A stretch of DNA of 64,000 nt from Eleftheria terrae (GTDB lineage Bacteria > Pseudomonadota > Gammaproteobacteria > Burkholderiales > Burkholderiaceae_C). How positions within the stretch are numbered: the first letter of the stretch is position 1; each line of letters begins with the position of its first letter. Made by a program: the position numbers and the translations under genes. The notes below the pieces were generated by a model. It searched no databases and was not told where the DNA came from. It was given only the letters and a program-made list of their open reading frames with translations. The stretch is taken from positions 3,658,001-3,722,000 of the forward strand of contig NZ_CP106951.1 in NCBI RefSeq assembly GCF_030419005.1, written 5' to 3'. Below, piece by piece: positions 1 through 7,388 of this stretch.

Positions 1-1146
1 GCGCTGATGGCGCCCACCGAGATCCTGGCCGAGCAGCACTTTCGCAAGCTGGTGGGCTGGCTGCAGCCGCTGGGCATCGAGGTGGCCTGGCTCACCGGCA
101 GCCAGAAGGGCAAGGCACGCAAGGAGATGCTGGCCCGCGTGGCCAGCGGCGAGGCGCAGCTGGTGGTGGGCACCCATGCGGTGATCCAGGAGCAGGTGGA
201 GTTCCACCGGCTCGCGCTGGCCGTCATCGACGAGCAGCACCGCTTCGGCGTGGCGCAGCGGTTGGCGCTGCGCAGCAAGATGCAGGCGGAGGCACGGCGC
301 ATCGAGGACGAGGGCGGGCCGCTGGAGCCACACCTGCTGATGATGAGCGCCACGCCCATCCCGCGCACGCTGGCCATGACCTACTACGCCGACCTGGAGG
401 TCTCCACCATCGACGAGCTGCCGCCCGGGCGCACGCCCATCGTCACCAAGGTGTTCTCGGACGCCAAGCGCGAGGCGGTGGTCGAGCGCATCCGCGACGA
501 AGTCGCCCAGGGCCGGCAGGTCTACTGGGTCTGCCCGCTGATCGAGGAGTCGGAGAAGCTCGACCTGCAGAACGCCACCGCCACCCACGAGCAGCTCAGC
601 GAGGCGCTGGCCGGCCACATGGTGGGCCTGCTGCATGGACGCATGCCGGCGGCCGAGAAGGCGGCGGTGATGTCGCTTTTCTCGGGCGGGCAGATGGCGG
701 TGCTGGTCGCAACCACCGTCATCGAGGTGGGCGTGGACGTGCCCAACGCCAGCCTGATGGTGATCGAGCATGCCGAGCGCTTCGGCCTGAGCCAGCTGCA
801 CCAGCTGCGCGGACGGGTCGGGCGCGGCGCGGTGGCCAGCGTCTGCGTGCTGCTCTACACCTCGCCGCTGTCGGACACCGGCAAGTCGCGGCTGAAGGCC
901 ATGGCCGAGACCAACGACGGCTTCGAGATCGCCCGGCGCGACCTCGAGATCCGCGGCCCCGGCGAATTCATGGGCGCCCGCCAGTCGGGCGCACCGCTGC
1001 TGCGCTTCGCCAACCTCGAGGAAGACATCGCGCTGGTCCGCCAGGCGCGGCACGCCGCCGGGCTGATGCTGGACCGCCATCCCGAGGCCGCGGCTGCGCA
1101 TGTGGCCCGCTGGCTGGGCGGGAAGGCGGAATACCTCAAGGCCTGA
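1..1146 (+). CDS. recG: ATP-dependent DNA helicase RecG, C-terminal part (5' end outside window)
   Basis: RecG remodels stalled replication forks and Holliday junctions. The reading frame is open from base 1, so the N-terminal wedge domain and Walker A motif lie upstream of the window; 381 codons are present against roughly 690 in the family. Visible superfamily 2 helicase motifs in order are MAPTEILAEQH (Ib), DEQHRFG (II), MSATPIPRTLA (III), TTVIEVGVDVPNA (V) and QLRGRVGRG (VI). The C-terminal stretch around EIRGPGEFMGARQSG is also typical of RecG. The gene ends with TGA, and a convergent lipoprotein gene follows after 91 bases. The call is secure; the only other SF2 helicase with similar motifs, Mfd, has a different C-terminal end. 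Confidence 0.97.
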   Translation, partial: ALMAPTEILAEQHFRKLVGWLQPLGIEVAWLTGSQKGKARKEMLARVASGEAQLVVGTHAVIQEQVEFHRLALAVIDEQHRFGVAQRLALRSKMQAEARRIEDEGGPLEPHLLMMSATPIPRTLAMTYYADLEVSTIDELPPGRTPIVTKVFSDAKREAVVERIRDEVAQGRQVYWVCPLIEESEKLDLQNATATHEQLSEALAGHMVGLLHGRMPAAEKAAVMSLFSGGQMAVLVATTVIEVGVDVPNASLMVIEHAERFGLSQLHQLRGRVGRGAVASVCVLLYTSPLSDTGKSRLKAMAETNDGFEIARRDLEIRGPGEFMGARQSGAPLLRFANLEEDIALVRQARHAAGLMLDRHPEAAAAHVARWLGGKAEYLKA

Positions 1147-1237
1147 AGCAGGCCGCGGCGCTAGCGGGCCGGGGCGCCGGCCAGCGGCGTCGTGCCACGG
1201 GCGGCGGCAGGCCGGGTGCGACGCCCCGGCGAGGGCG

Positions 1238-1798
1238 TCAGGACCCGAAGTGCATCTGGTACTTCGCGCCGTCGCTGAACAGGCAGACACCGGTGCCGCG
1301 TTCGGCGGCGGTCATCAGGTATTCGCAGCGCGCGCTCACGCCCTTGGCGCCATAGACGTTGGCGATGCCGCGCTGCCCGCTGTAGCTGCGCTGGGCACTG
1401 CTGCCGAGCACCTCGTCGTGCAACTGGCCGAAGGCGGGGTAGCTGGCGCCGACGCGCGTCGCGTCGCCCTGCAGCAGGTCGCCCTGGTAGCTGACGCTCA
1501 GGCTGCCGCGGCCACCGTGCTGGTCCACCACGGTGGCCACCAGCATCCCGGCGCGGCTGGCCTGCGGGTTGATCGGGTAGAGCCGGGCCTGCAGCACGGC
1601 GGGCACCGGCGGCTGCTGCGCAACCGTGGGGGCGGCCGTCGGGCCGCCGTCGCGGCCGGCCGGGGTGGGCACCGGCTGGCCGGTGCGGGGATCGATGGGC
1701 ACCACGTAGCAGCCGGCCAGGGTCGCCGTCAGGCCCAGGGCCGCCAGGGCGCCCGGGAGACGGCGGGCCATGCGCGCCGGCAGCGAATGTTCAGACAT
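1238..1798 (-). CDS. Putative outer-membrane or periplasmic lipoprotein, function unknown
   Basis: A protein of 186 residues starting at the ATG at 1796-1798. It begins with a basic n-region (MSEHSLPARMARR), a hydrophobic stretch and a lipobox LAGC at about residues 28-31, so it should be lipidated by Lgt and cleaved by LspA. A proline-rich linker (RTGQPVPTPAG) follows, then a domain with two late cysteines (SARCEYL and GTGVCLF) that could form a disulfide. I do not recognise the family. It is convergent with recG and divergent from oxyR, with 234 bases to the oxyR start. A longer frame reaches 1951 but starts before the signal peptide and is unlikely to be used. Confidence 0.75.
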   Translation of the reverse strand: MSEHSLPARMARRLPGALAALGLTATLAGCYVVPIDPRTGQPVPTPAGRDGGPTAAPTVAQQPPVPAVLQARLYPINPQASRAGMLVATVVDQHGGRGSLSVSYQGDLLQGDATRVGASYPAFGQLHDEVLGSSAQRSYSGQRGIANVYGAKGVSARCEYLMTAAERGTGVCLFSDGAKYQMHFGS

Positions 1799-2032
1799 GC
1801 GGTTCTCTCGGTAGGCGGCACATGCCGCAGGCCCACTGTGCCGGCCGCCAGCCCGCCACGGCAAGGCCGGCCTGCACCGGTGTCGGCCGGCAATACCGGC
1901 GGATACCGCGGGTAATACCGTCCCGCAAGCCGGGCCGACCCTGACGGGCACACATCAGGCGCACAATCAGGTTATGGTTGCGATAGTTTTTTGCTTGGTG
2001 ACCCCGATGGGTGGCTGTACCGGAGACCTTCG

Positions 2033-2953
2033 ATGACACTGACCGAACTGCGCTACATCGTGGCGGTGGCCCGAGAGAGACATTTCGGCCGCGCCGCCGA
2101 GGCCTGCTTCGTCTCCCAGCCCACCCTCAGCGTCGCCATCAAGAAGCTCGAAGACGAGCTGGACGTGAAGATCTTCGAGCGCGGCGCCAGCGAGGTCAGC
2201 GTGACCGCCCTGGGCGAGGACATCGTGCGCCAGGCCCAGGCGGTGCTCGACGAGGCCGCCGCGATCAAGGAGATCGCCAAGCGCGGCAAGGACCCGCTGG
2301 CCGGGCCGCTGCGGCTGGGCATCATCTACACGATCGGTCCCTACCTGCTGCCCGACCTGGTGAAGCAGACCATCGAGCAGGTGCCCCAGATGCCGCTCAT
2401 GCTGCAGGAGAACTTCACCGTCAAGCTGCTGGAGATGCTGCGCACCGGCGAGCTCGACTGCGCGGTGATGGCCGAGCCCTTCCCCGACACCGGCCTGGCC
2501 ATCGCCCCGCTGTACGACGAGCCCTTCATGGTGGCGGTGCCGCGCCAGCACGCGCTGGCCAAGCGCGAGAGCGTGTCCTCCGAGGAGGTCAAGCGCGAGA
2601 CCATGTTGCTGCTGGGTACCGGCCATTGCTTCCGTGACCATGTGCTGGAGGTCTGCCCCGAGTTCGCCCGCTTCTCCAGTGATGCCGAAGGCATCCGCAA
2701 GAGCTTCGAAGGTTCCTCGCTGGAAACCATCAAGCACATGGTGGCCTCGGGCATGGGCATCACCGTGGTGCCACAGCTGAGCGTGCCGAGTGAGCCGCAG
2801 GCCCATGTCGCCTACGTCCCCTTCCGCGATCCCGTGCCCACCCGCCGGGTGGTGCTGGCCTGGCGCCGCACCTTCACCCGCTACGAGGCCATCGCCGCAC
2901 TGCGCAATGCGATCTACGCCTGCGAACTCAGGGGTGTGCAGAAACTGTCCTGA
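2033..2953 (+). CDS. oxyR: Hydrogen peroxide-sensing LysR-type regulator OxyR
   Basis: OxyR is a cytoplasmic tetrameric activator of peroxide defence genes. The protein has 306 residues: an N-terminal winged HTH (ELRYIVAVARERHFGRAA, VSQPTLS) and a LysR effector domain. With the ATG at 2033 the redox cysteines in GTGHCFRDHVLEVC fall at residues 199 and 208, the numbering known for E. coli OxyR, which supports both the identity and the start. dps, a classical OxyR target, begins 60 bases downstream on the same strand, so the pair is probably an oxidative-stress unit. The upstream region shows no operator I could place with confidence. Confidence 0.96.
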   Translation: MTLTELRYIVAVARERHFGRAAEACFVSQPTLSVAIKKLEDELDVKIFERGASEVSVTALGEDIVRQAQAVLDEAAAIKEIAKRGKDPLAGPLRLGIIYTIGPYLLPDLVKQTIEQVPQMPLMLQENFTVKLLEMLRTGELDCAVMAEPFPDTGLAIAPLYDEPFMVAVPRQHALAKRESVSSEEVKRETMLLLGTGHCFRDHVLEVCPEFARFSSDAEGIRKSFEGSSLETIKHMVASGMGITVVPQLSVPSEPQAHVAYVPFRDPVPTRRVVLAWRRTFTRYEAIAALRNAIYACELRGVQKLS

Positions 2954-3013
2954 GCGGTGGGCCGTGCCGGCCGCTCCTTCAAGTCCGTTCCTTCCCAACC
3001 GGAGATCCGACCC

Positions 3014-3529
3014 ATGGCAAAAAACAAGCTTAAAAGCAAGACCCCGTCCTCCGTGCTGCCGGTCAACATCGGCATCGGCGAGGAAGACCGCGCGGCGATC
3101 GCCGACGGCCTGAACAAGCTGCTGGCCGACACCTTCACGCTCTACCTGACGACCCACAACTTCCACTGGAACGTCACCGGCCCGATGTTCAACACCCTGC
3201 ACACCATGTTCATGGAGCAGTACACCGAGCTGTGGAACGCGGTCGACCCGATCGCCGAGCGCATCCGCGCACTGGGCCACACCGCGGCCGGCTCCTACAA
3301 GGACTACGAGGCGCTCAGCTCGCTGGGCGACGCGCCGAGCCAGCCGCCCAAGGCCGACGAGATGATCCGCATCCTGGTGCAGGGCCACGAAGGCGTGGCG
3401 CGCACCGCGCGCGGCCTCTACCCGCTGGTGGAGAAGGCCTCCGACGAGCCCTCGGCCGACCTGCTGACCCAGCGCCTGGACGTGCACGAGAAGACCGCCT
3501 GGATGCTGCGCAGCCTGCTCGAAGAGTGA
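3014..3529 (+). CDS. dps: Dps-type mini-ferritin, DNA-binding protein from starved cells
   Basis: Dps forms a dodecamer that oxidises and stores iron using peroxide and coats DNA. The 171-residue protein has a lysine-rich N-terminus (MAKNKLKSK), suited to DNA binding, and the ferroxidase segment NFHWNVTG. Counted without gaps, H51, H63, D78 and E82 match E. coli numbering of the inter-subunit iron site, but position 67, normally Asp or Glu, is Met (LHTMFMEQY), with Glu at 68. The start follows a CCGGAG ribosome-binding sequence. It lies just after oxyR and is probably under its control. The structured RT leader follows its stop codon. Confidence 0.95.
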   Translation: MAKNKLKSKTPSSVLPVNIGIGEEDRAAIADGLNKLLADTFTLYLTTHNFHWNVTGPMFNTLHTMFMEQYTELWNAVDPIAERIRALGHTAAGSYKDYEALSSLGDAPSQPPKADEMIRILVQGHEGVARTARGLYPLVEKASDEPSADLLTQRLDVHEKTAWMLRSLLEE

Positions 3530-3592
3530 GCCGCGGCCGGCCCGCGCCGCTATGATGCCGCCGCGGCCGCCCGCCAAGGGTGCCAGCGCGGA

Positions 3593-3726
3593 AGGTGCAG
3601 ACCGACCTCGCGCCGCGGGGCCTCCCCGCGGTCATTCCAGAACTTGTCTCTCCGGGGCGTGAGCGGGACGGCGCAGGTGCCGCACGGCTCACGCATCACC
3701 GGCAGGTTGGCGGGCGGTACGCACCT
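3593..3726 (+). ncRNA. Candidate retron-type msr-msd RNA upstream of the reverse transcriptase
   Basis: Three nested inverted repeats lie in the 212 bases between dps and the RT. First, AGGTGC (3593-3598) pairs with GCACCT (3721-3726) and encloses everything, like the a1/a2 repeats of retrons. Second, CCGCGGGG (3613-3620) pairs with CCCCGCGG (3624-3631) over a 3-base loop. Third, GCGTGAGC (3657-3664) pairs perfectly with GCTCACGC (3687-3694), and inside it CGGC (3669-3672) pairs with GCCG (3679-3682), giving a long two-tier hairpin with symmetric 4-base internal loops. The right end is 15 bases before the RT start. A guanosine follows the left repeat at 3600. Retron RNAs have this order, but GC-rich DNA gives chance stems and the outer repeat is only 6 bp. 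Confidence 0.35.
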
Positions 3727-3741
3727 GATTCCCCGAGTCCC

Positions 3742-5085
3742 GTGAAGCGACGCCCCATCGACCTCCTGGCCCGCGCCGTGGCGCGCACCGCGCTTGCCGG
3801 CGAGCGGCAGGCGCCGTCCTTGCGCGCCCGCCTGGCGGCCTGCATCGACGCTCCGCCGGCCTGGCTGGACGCACTGTCGCAGCAACTGGGCGGCTGGACG
3901 CCCGGCCGCTGGCAGCGGCACGACCTCGACACGCTGGCGGCCTGGCTGCGGCAGGACGCCGTCTTCCTGTCGGTACAGGGCGATCGGCACCCGCCCTTCG
4001 TGCGGCGCTACCTGCTGCGACCGGTGTATGCGGGGCGGCCGGCGCCGCTGGGCCTGGACGGGCTCGGCCTGCCGGCCCTGGCCACGCCCGGTGAGCTGGC
4101 TGCCTGGCTGGAGCTGTCGCGCGCCGGGCTGTGGCGGCTCTGCCTGCCCGCCGCCTGGCAGCGCCGGCGGCCGCTGGGCGAGCAGCACTACCGCTTCGCC
4201 CCTTGCGAGAAGGCCAGCGGCGGGATGCGCCTGATCGAGGCCCCGCATCCCCACCTGAAAGCCGTGCAGCGTCGCCTGCTGGACGGCCTGCTGGCCCGCG
4301 TGCCGGTGCACGAAGCGGTGCACGGCTACGTGGCCGGCCGTTCGGCGCGCAGCCATGCCGAGGCCCACCGGGGCCAGGCGGTGCTGCTGCGCTTCGACCT
4401 GCAGGACTTCTTCACCAGCGTGAGCGCCTCGCGGGTGCATGCGCTGTGGTCCACGCTGGGCCATCCGCTGCCGGTGGCCCGCGCCCTGACCGCCCTGTGC
4501 ACGGTGGCCACCCCGGAGCCGGTGCTGCAGCGCCTGCGCGAGGAGGGTGGCCTGGGCTGGCCGCAGGCGCAGCGCCTGCGCGACGCCCACTTGCCGCAGG
4601 GCGCGCCGACCTCGCCGGCGCTGGCCAACCTCTGCGCCTTCGGCCTCGACCTGCGGCTGGCCGCGCTGGCCGAGGCTTTCGGCGCCCGCTACACCCGCTA
4701 TGCCGACGACCTGGTGCTGTCCGGCCCGCCGGCCTTGCTGAAGCACGCCCGCCGCATCGAGGCCCGGGTGGCTGCCATCGCGCTGGAGCAGGGCTTCCGC
4801 CTCAACCACCGCAAGACGCATGTAGCGCCGGCACACCGGCAGCAGCGGGTCTGCGGCATCGTCGTCAACCAGCGGTGCAACCTGCCGCGCGAGGAATTCG
4901 ACCGCCTCAAGGCGGTGCTGCACCGCTGCATGGTGAGCGGGCCGTCCGCGGTGCAGCTGGCGCTGCCGGCGGGCAGCACGCTGCGCGAGCACCTGCAGGG
5001 CCGACTGGGCTGGGCCACCCAGCTCAATGCCGCCAAGGCCGCGCGCCTGGCCCGGCTGTACGAGCGCATCGACTGGAACCGCTGA
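3742..5085 (+). CDS. Retron-like reverse transcriptase with N-terminal extension
   Basis: A predicted RNA-directed DNA polymerase of 447 residues from the GTG at 3742. Palm motifs are motif A FDLQDFF (D219), LPQGAPTS (284-291) and the catalytic YADD (320-323) in YTRYADDLVLS. The order APH..LK..QR, HGYVAGRS, TRYADD, GF..N..KT is that of retron RTs. The retron X signature NAxxH reads HAEAH (205-209) and the Y signature VTG reads VCG (370-372). About 110 residues precede the usual retron start region; myxobacterial retron RTs also carry extensions. There is no maturase or endonuclease domain. The frame is open back to an ATG at 3580, but that would place a structured region inside the coding sequence. 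Neighbours are dps and ubiA, and no obvious effector gene is present. Confidence 0.88.
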   Translation: MKRRPIDLLARAVARTALAGERQAPSLRARLAACIDAPPAWLDALSQQLGGWTPGRWQRHDLDTLAAWLRQDAVFLSVQGDRHPPFVRRYLLRPVYAGRPAPLGLDGLGLPALATPGELAAWLELSRAGLWRLCLPAAWQRRRPLGEQHYRFAPCEKASGGMRLIEAPHPHLKAVQRRLLDGLLARVPVHEAVHGYVAGRSARSHAEAHRGQAVLLRFDLQDFFTSVSASRVHALWSTLGHPLPVARALTALCTVATPEPVLQRLREEGGLGWPQAQRLRDAHLPQGAPTSPALANLCAFGLDLRLAALAEAFGARYTRYADDLVLSGPPALLKHARRIEARVAAIALEQGFRLNHRKTHVAPAHRQQRVCGIVVNQRCNLPREEFDRLKAVLHRCMVSGPSAVQLALPAGSTLREHLQGRLGWATQLNAAKAARLARLYERIDWNR

Positions 5086-5118
5086 GGACGGCACCCGGCT
5101 TCTCTCTACACTCTCGCC

Positions 5119-5985
5119 ATGACAGCCCTTCGCCTCAAGCTTCCGCTCTACCTGCAGCTGATCCGCTGGGACAAGCCGGTCGGCACCCTGCTGCTGCTGT
5201 GGCCCACCCTGGCAGCGCTGTGGATCGCCGCCGGCGGCTTCCCGGGCTGGCACCTGCTGGCGGTGTTCACCCTCGGCACCTTCCTGATGCGCTCGGCCGG
5301 CTGTGCCGTCAACGACGTGGCCGACCGCGAGTTCGACCGGCATGTGAAGCGCACCGCGCAGCGCCCGGTCACCAGCGGCGCGCTGCGCAGCACCGAGGCG
5401 CTGGCCTTTGGCGCCGCGCTCGCGCTGCTGGCCTTCCTGCTGGTACTGACGACCAACCGCGCCACGGTGCTGTGGTCGTTCGCCGCACTGGGCGTGACGC
5501 TGCTCTATCCCTACACGAAGCGCTTCTTCTCGATGCCGCAGGCGGTGCTGGGGGTGGCCTTCAGCTTCGGCATCCCGATGGCCTTCGCGGCGGTGCAGGG
5601 CGAGGTGCCGGCGCTCGCCTGGCTGCTGCTGCTGGGCAACCTCTGCTGGGTGGTGGCCTACGACACCGAATACGCGATGGTGGACCGCGACGACGACCTG
5701 AAGATCGGCATCCGCACCTCGGCCATCACCTTCGGCCGCCACGACGTGGCCGCCGTGATGGCGCTTTACGCGGCCTACCTGGCGGTGTGGGGCGGCGTGG
5801 GCTGGCAGCTGGGCCTCGGCTGGCCCTGTGCGCTCGGCCTGGCGGCCGCCGCGGTGCAGGTGGCCTGGCACTACACGCTGATCCGCGACCGCGGCCGCGA
5901 GGGCTGCTTCCGCGCCTTCCGCGAGAACCACTGGCTGGGCCTGGCGGTGGCGGCTGGCATCGCGGCGGGCCTGGCCTGGGGTTGA
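5119..5985 (+). CDS. ubiA: 4-hydroxybenzoate octaprenyltransferase UbiA
   Basis: UbiA attaches the polyprenyl tail to 4-hydroxybenzoate in the inner membrane, the second step of ubiquinone synthesis. The 288-residue protein is very hydrophobic, with about eight predicted membrane helices. Both Mg-diphosphate-binding aspartate motifs are present: NDVADREFD near residue 70 and [13 protein letters not shown] near residue 180, with RPVTSGAL between them. It starts 33 bases after the RT stop on the same strand, so the two may share a transcript although their functions are unrelated. Confidence 0.97.
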   Translation: MTALRLKLPLYLQLIRWDKPVGTLLLLWPTLAALWIAAGGFPGWHLLAVFTLGTFLMRSAGCAVNDVADREFDRHVKRTAQRPVTSGALRSTEALAFGAALALLAFLLVLTTNRATVLWSFAALGVTLLYPYTKRFFSMPQAVLGVAFSFGIPMAFAAVQGEVPALAWLLLLGNLCWVVAYDTEYAMVDRDDDLKIGIRTSAITFGRHDVAAVMALYAAYLAVWGGVGWQLGLGWPCALGLAAAAVQVAWHYTLIRDRGREGCFRAFRENHWLGLAVAAGIAAGLAWG

Positions 5986-6140
5986 AACACTGCACTTCGA
6001 TGTGGCGTTTGCACCAGGGCGGTGGCTCGAATCCGCAGGGCCGCCGGCCATCATTGCCATCGGTGCCTCGTCAGCGGCTGCTCACCGGCTGCTTTTGATC
6101 GTCGCCTGCCAGCAATCCGCTTCTCTTTGGGGAGAAAAAG

Positions 6141-6157
6141 CTGGCCCGGCCCTTGCG
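6141..6157 (+). promoter_or_regulatory. Candidate sigma-54 (RpoN) promoter
   Basis: The 17-mer CTGGCCCGGCCCTTGCG matches the -24/-12 consensus YTGGCACGNNNNTTGCW at all but two positions (A to C and the last W to G). The invariant GG and GC doublets have the right spacing. Transcription would start near 6168, about 27 bases before the PEP-CTERM gene. RpoN with the regulator PrsR is known to drive PEP-CTERM genes in floc-forming beta-proteobacteria, which raises its credibility. Confidence 0.55.
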
Positions 6158-6194
6158 GTAAGCCCCGGGCCTCAACCCGATTCAGGAGCGCAAC

Positions 6195-6359
6195 ATGATG
6201 TGGCAACCCGTGCTCAAGCTGGCGGGCACGACAGTCGGTGTGGGCGGCCTGTGGGCCGCCGTCTCCAGCGTGCCGGAGCCTGAGACCTTTGCCCTGCTGT
6301 TGGCCGGGCTGTTGATGGTGCTGGTGCTGTCCAGGCGCTGCGAGCCCGGCTCGGACTGA
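6195..6359 (+). CDS. Miniature PEP-CTERM domain protein (54 residues)
   Basis: A small gene with an AGGAG ribosome-binding site at 6184-6188 and tandem ATG codons at 6195 and 6198. The product is an N-terminal hydrophobic stretch (about residues 8-24) followed at once by the sorting signal VPEPETFALLLAGLLMVL and a short tail containing SRRCEPGSD. PEP-CTERM tails (VPEP, one membrane helix, basic tail) are recognised by exosortase EpsH/XrtA in exopolysaccharide-producing bacteria. There is essentially no room for a mature domain between signal and tail, which is unusual. A sigma-54-like promoter lies just upstream. No exosortase gene is in the window. It could be a minimal surface peptide or the remnant of a larger protein. 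Confidence 0.72.
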   Translation: MMWQPVLKLAGTTVGVGGLWAAVSSVPEPETFALLLAGLLMVLVLSRRCEPGSD

Positions 6360-6499
6360 AAGAATCGATCACATAACGCTGTCATGCGGCACCCCCCGGT
6401 GCTGCCGGCTCGCCTTGCCCCCGACGCCAAGCGGGGGCCGGGCGCGCCGCTCTTGGCGGGCCGCCCCTGGCTCGCGGGGCATGGCGGCAGGCCGGCCCG

Positions 6500-7318
6500 T
6501 CAGCGGCCGAACTCGTCGCCCAGCTCGCGGGCGCGTTGCTGCGCGGCCTGCATGGCCTGCACGAAGGCCGCCTGCAGGCCGGCCTGCTCCATCGCGGTGA
6601 TCGCGGCATGGGTGGTGCCGCCCTTGGAGGTGACCCGCTCGCGCAGCACCTCGGGCGGGTCGTCCGAGCGCAGTGCCAGCTCGGTGGCGCCACCGAAGGT
6701 GGCCAGCGCCAGCTGCCGGCCTTGCTCGGCACGCAGGCCCATGGCCTGGGCGGCCGCCATCATCGCCTCGATGAAATAGAACACGTAGGCCGGGCCCGAG
6801 CCGGACAGCGCGGTCACGGCGTCCAGGTCGGCCTCGGCGTCCACCCACAGGGTGCGGCCGGTGGGGGCCAGCAGGTGGTCCACCGCATCGCGCTCGGCTG
6901 GCGTCACGCTGTCTCGGGCATAGAGGCCCGAGATGCCGCGGCCGATCAGCGCCGGCGTGTTGGGCATGGCGCGCACGACACGCTCGCTGCCGCTGGCCGC
7001 GGCGATCGCGTCGCTGCGGATGCCGGCCATCACGCTGAGCTGCAGCGCGCCGGCGACATGCGCGCGGCAGGGCGCGGCGGCTTCCTTGAACAGCTGTGGC
7101 TTGACGGCCCACACCACGGTGGTGGCCTGCGCCAGCGCCGGGCCGGGCGCGGCCAGCGCGCTCACGCCGTGCTCGGCGCCCAGGCGCTGGCGCTGCTCGG
7201 CATGGGGCTCCACCACGATCAGGGCATCGGCCGGATGGCCGCTGCTGCGCAGGCCCCCGATGATGGCGGAGGCCATGTTGCCGCCGCCGATGAAGGCGAT
7301 CTTGTCGGTTCGGTTCAT
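6500..7318 (-). CDS. proC: Pyrroline-5-carboxylate reductase ProC
   Basis: ProC reduces pyrroline-5-carboxylate to proline with NAD(P)H, the last step of proline synthesis. The 272-residue protein, of usual family length, opens with the Rossmann loop IAFIGGGNMASAIIGGL and has the C-terminal domain segments ALSGSGPAYVFYFIEA and VTSKGGTTHAAI typical of ProC. It lies downstream of putA on the same strand, 70 bases away, with a 15-bp stem between them, so the synthesis gene sits behind the degradation gene but may be insulated from it. Confidence 0.97.
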   Translation of the reverse strand: MNRTDKIAFIGGGNMASAIIGGLRSSGHPADALIVVEPHAEQRQRLGAEHGVSALAAPGPALAQATTVVWAVKPQLFKEAAAPCRAHVAGALQLSVMAGIRSDAIAAASGSERVVRAMPNTPALIGRGISGLYARDSVTPAERDAVDHLLAPTGRTLWVDAEADLDAVTALSGSGPAYVFYFIEAMMAAAQAMGLRAEQGRQLALATFGGATELALRSDDPPEVLRERVTSKGGTTHAAITAMEQAGLQAAFVQAMQAAQQRARELGDEFGR

Positions 7319-7342
7319 GCCCGCAGTGTACGGAAAGGATGC

Positions 7343-7380
7343 GCACCGGCCCGCGGCCCCGGGGCGCCGCGGGCCGGTGC
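7343..7380 (-). terminator. Perfect 15-bp stem-loop between putA and proC
   Basis: GCACCGGCCCGCGGC (7343-7357) is followed after 8 bases by its exact reverse complement (7366-7380). On the minus strand it comes just after the putA stop and before proC. There is no run of T, only CCTTTCC downstream, so it could be a factor-dependent terminator, an mRNA-stabilising stem or a partial attenuator reducing read-through into proC. Confidence 0.5.
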
Positions 7381-7388
7381 GGCCGGCC

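Noticed and set aside
3580..3741. RT start at the ATG at 3580
   Set aside because: The extra 54 codons cover both hairpins and translate into a Pro/Arg/Gly-rich stretch without RT-family character; GTG 3742 gives a better N-terminus.
3742..5085. RT as part of a group II intron
   Set aside because: No maturase X or endonuclease domain, and no intron 5' (GUGYG) or domain V boundary seen around it; the motifs are of retron type.
3530..6000. RT as part of a diversity-generating retroelement
   Set aside because: No template/variable repeat pair and no accessory Avd-like gene was seen nearby; the RT motif is QGAPTS rather than the DGR type.
3550..6060. Very long minus-strand open frame opposite the RT and ubiA genes
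   Set aside because: Its product is low-complexity, rich in Gln/Arg/Ala/Gly, and mirrors codon bias of the real plus-strand genes; typical antisense shadow in GC-rich DNA.
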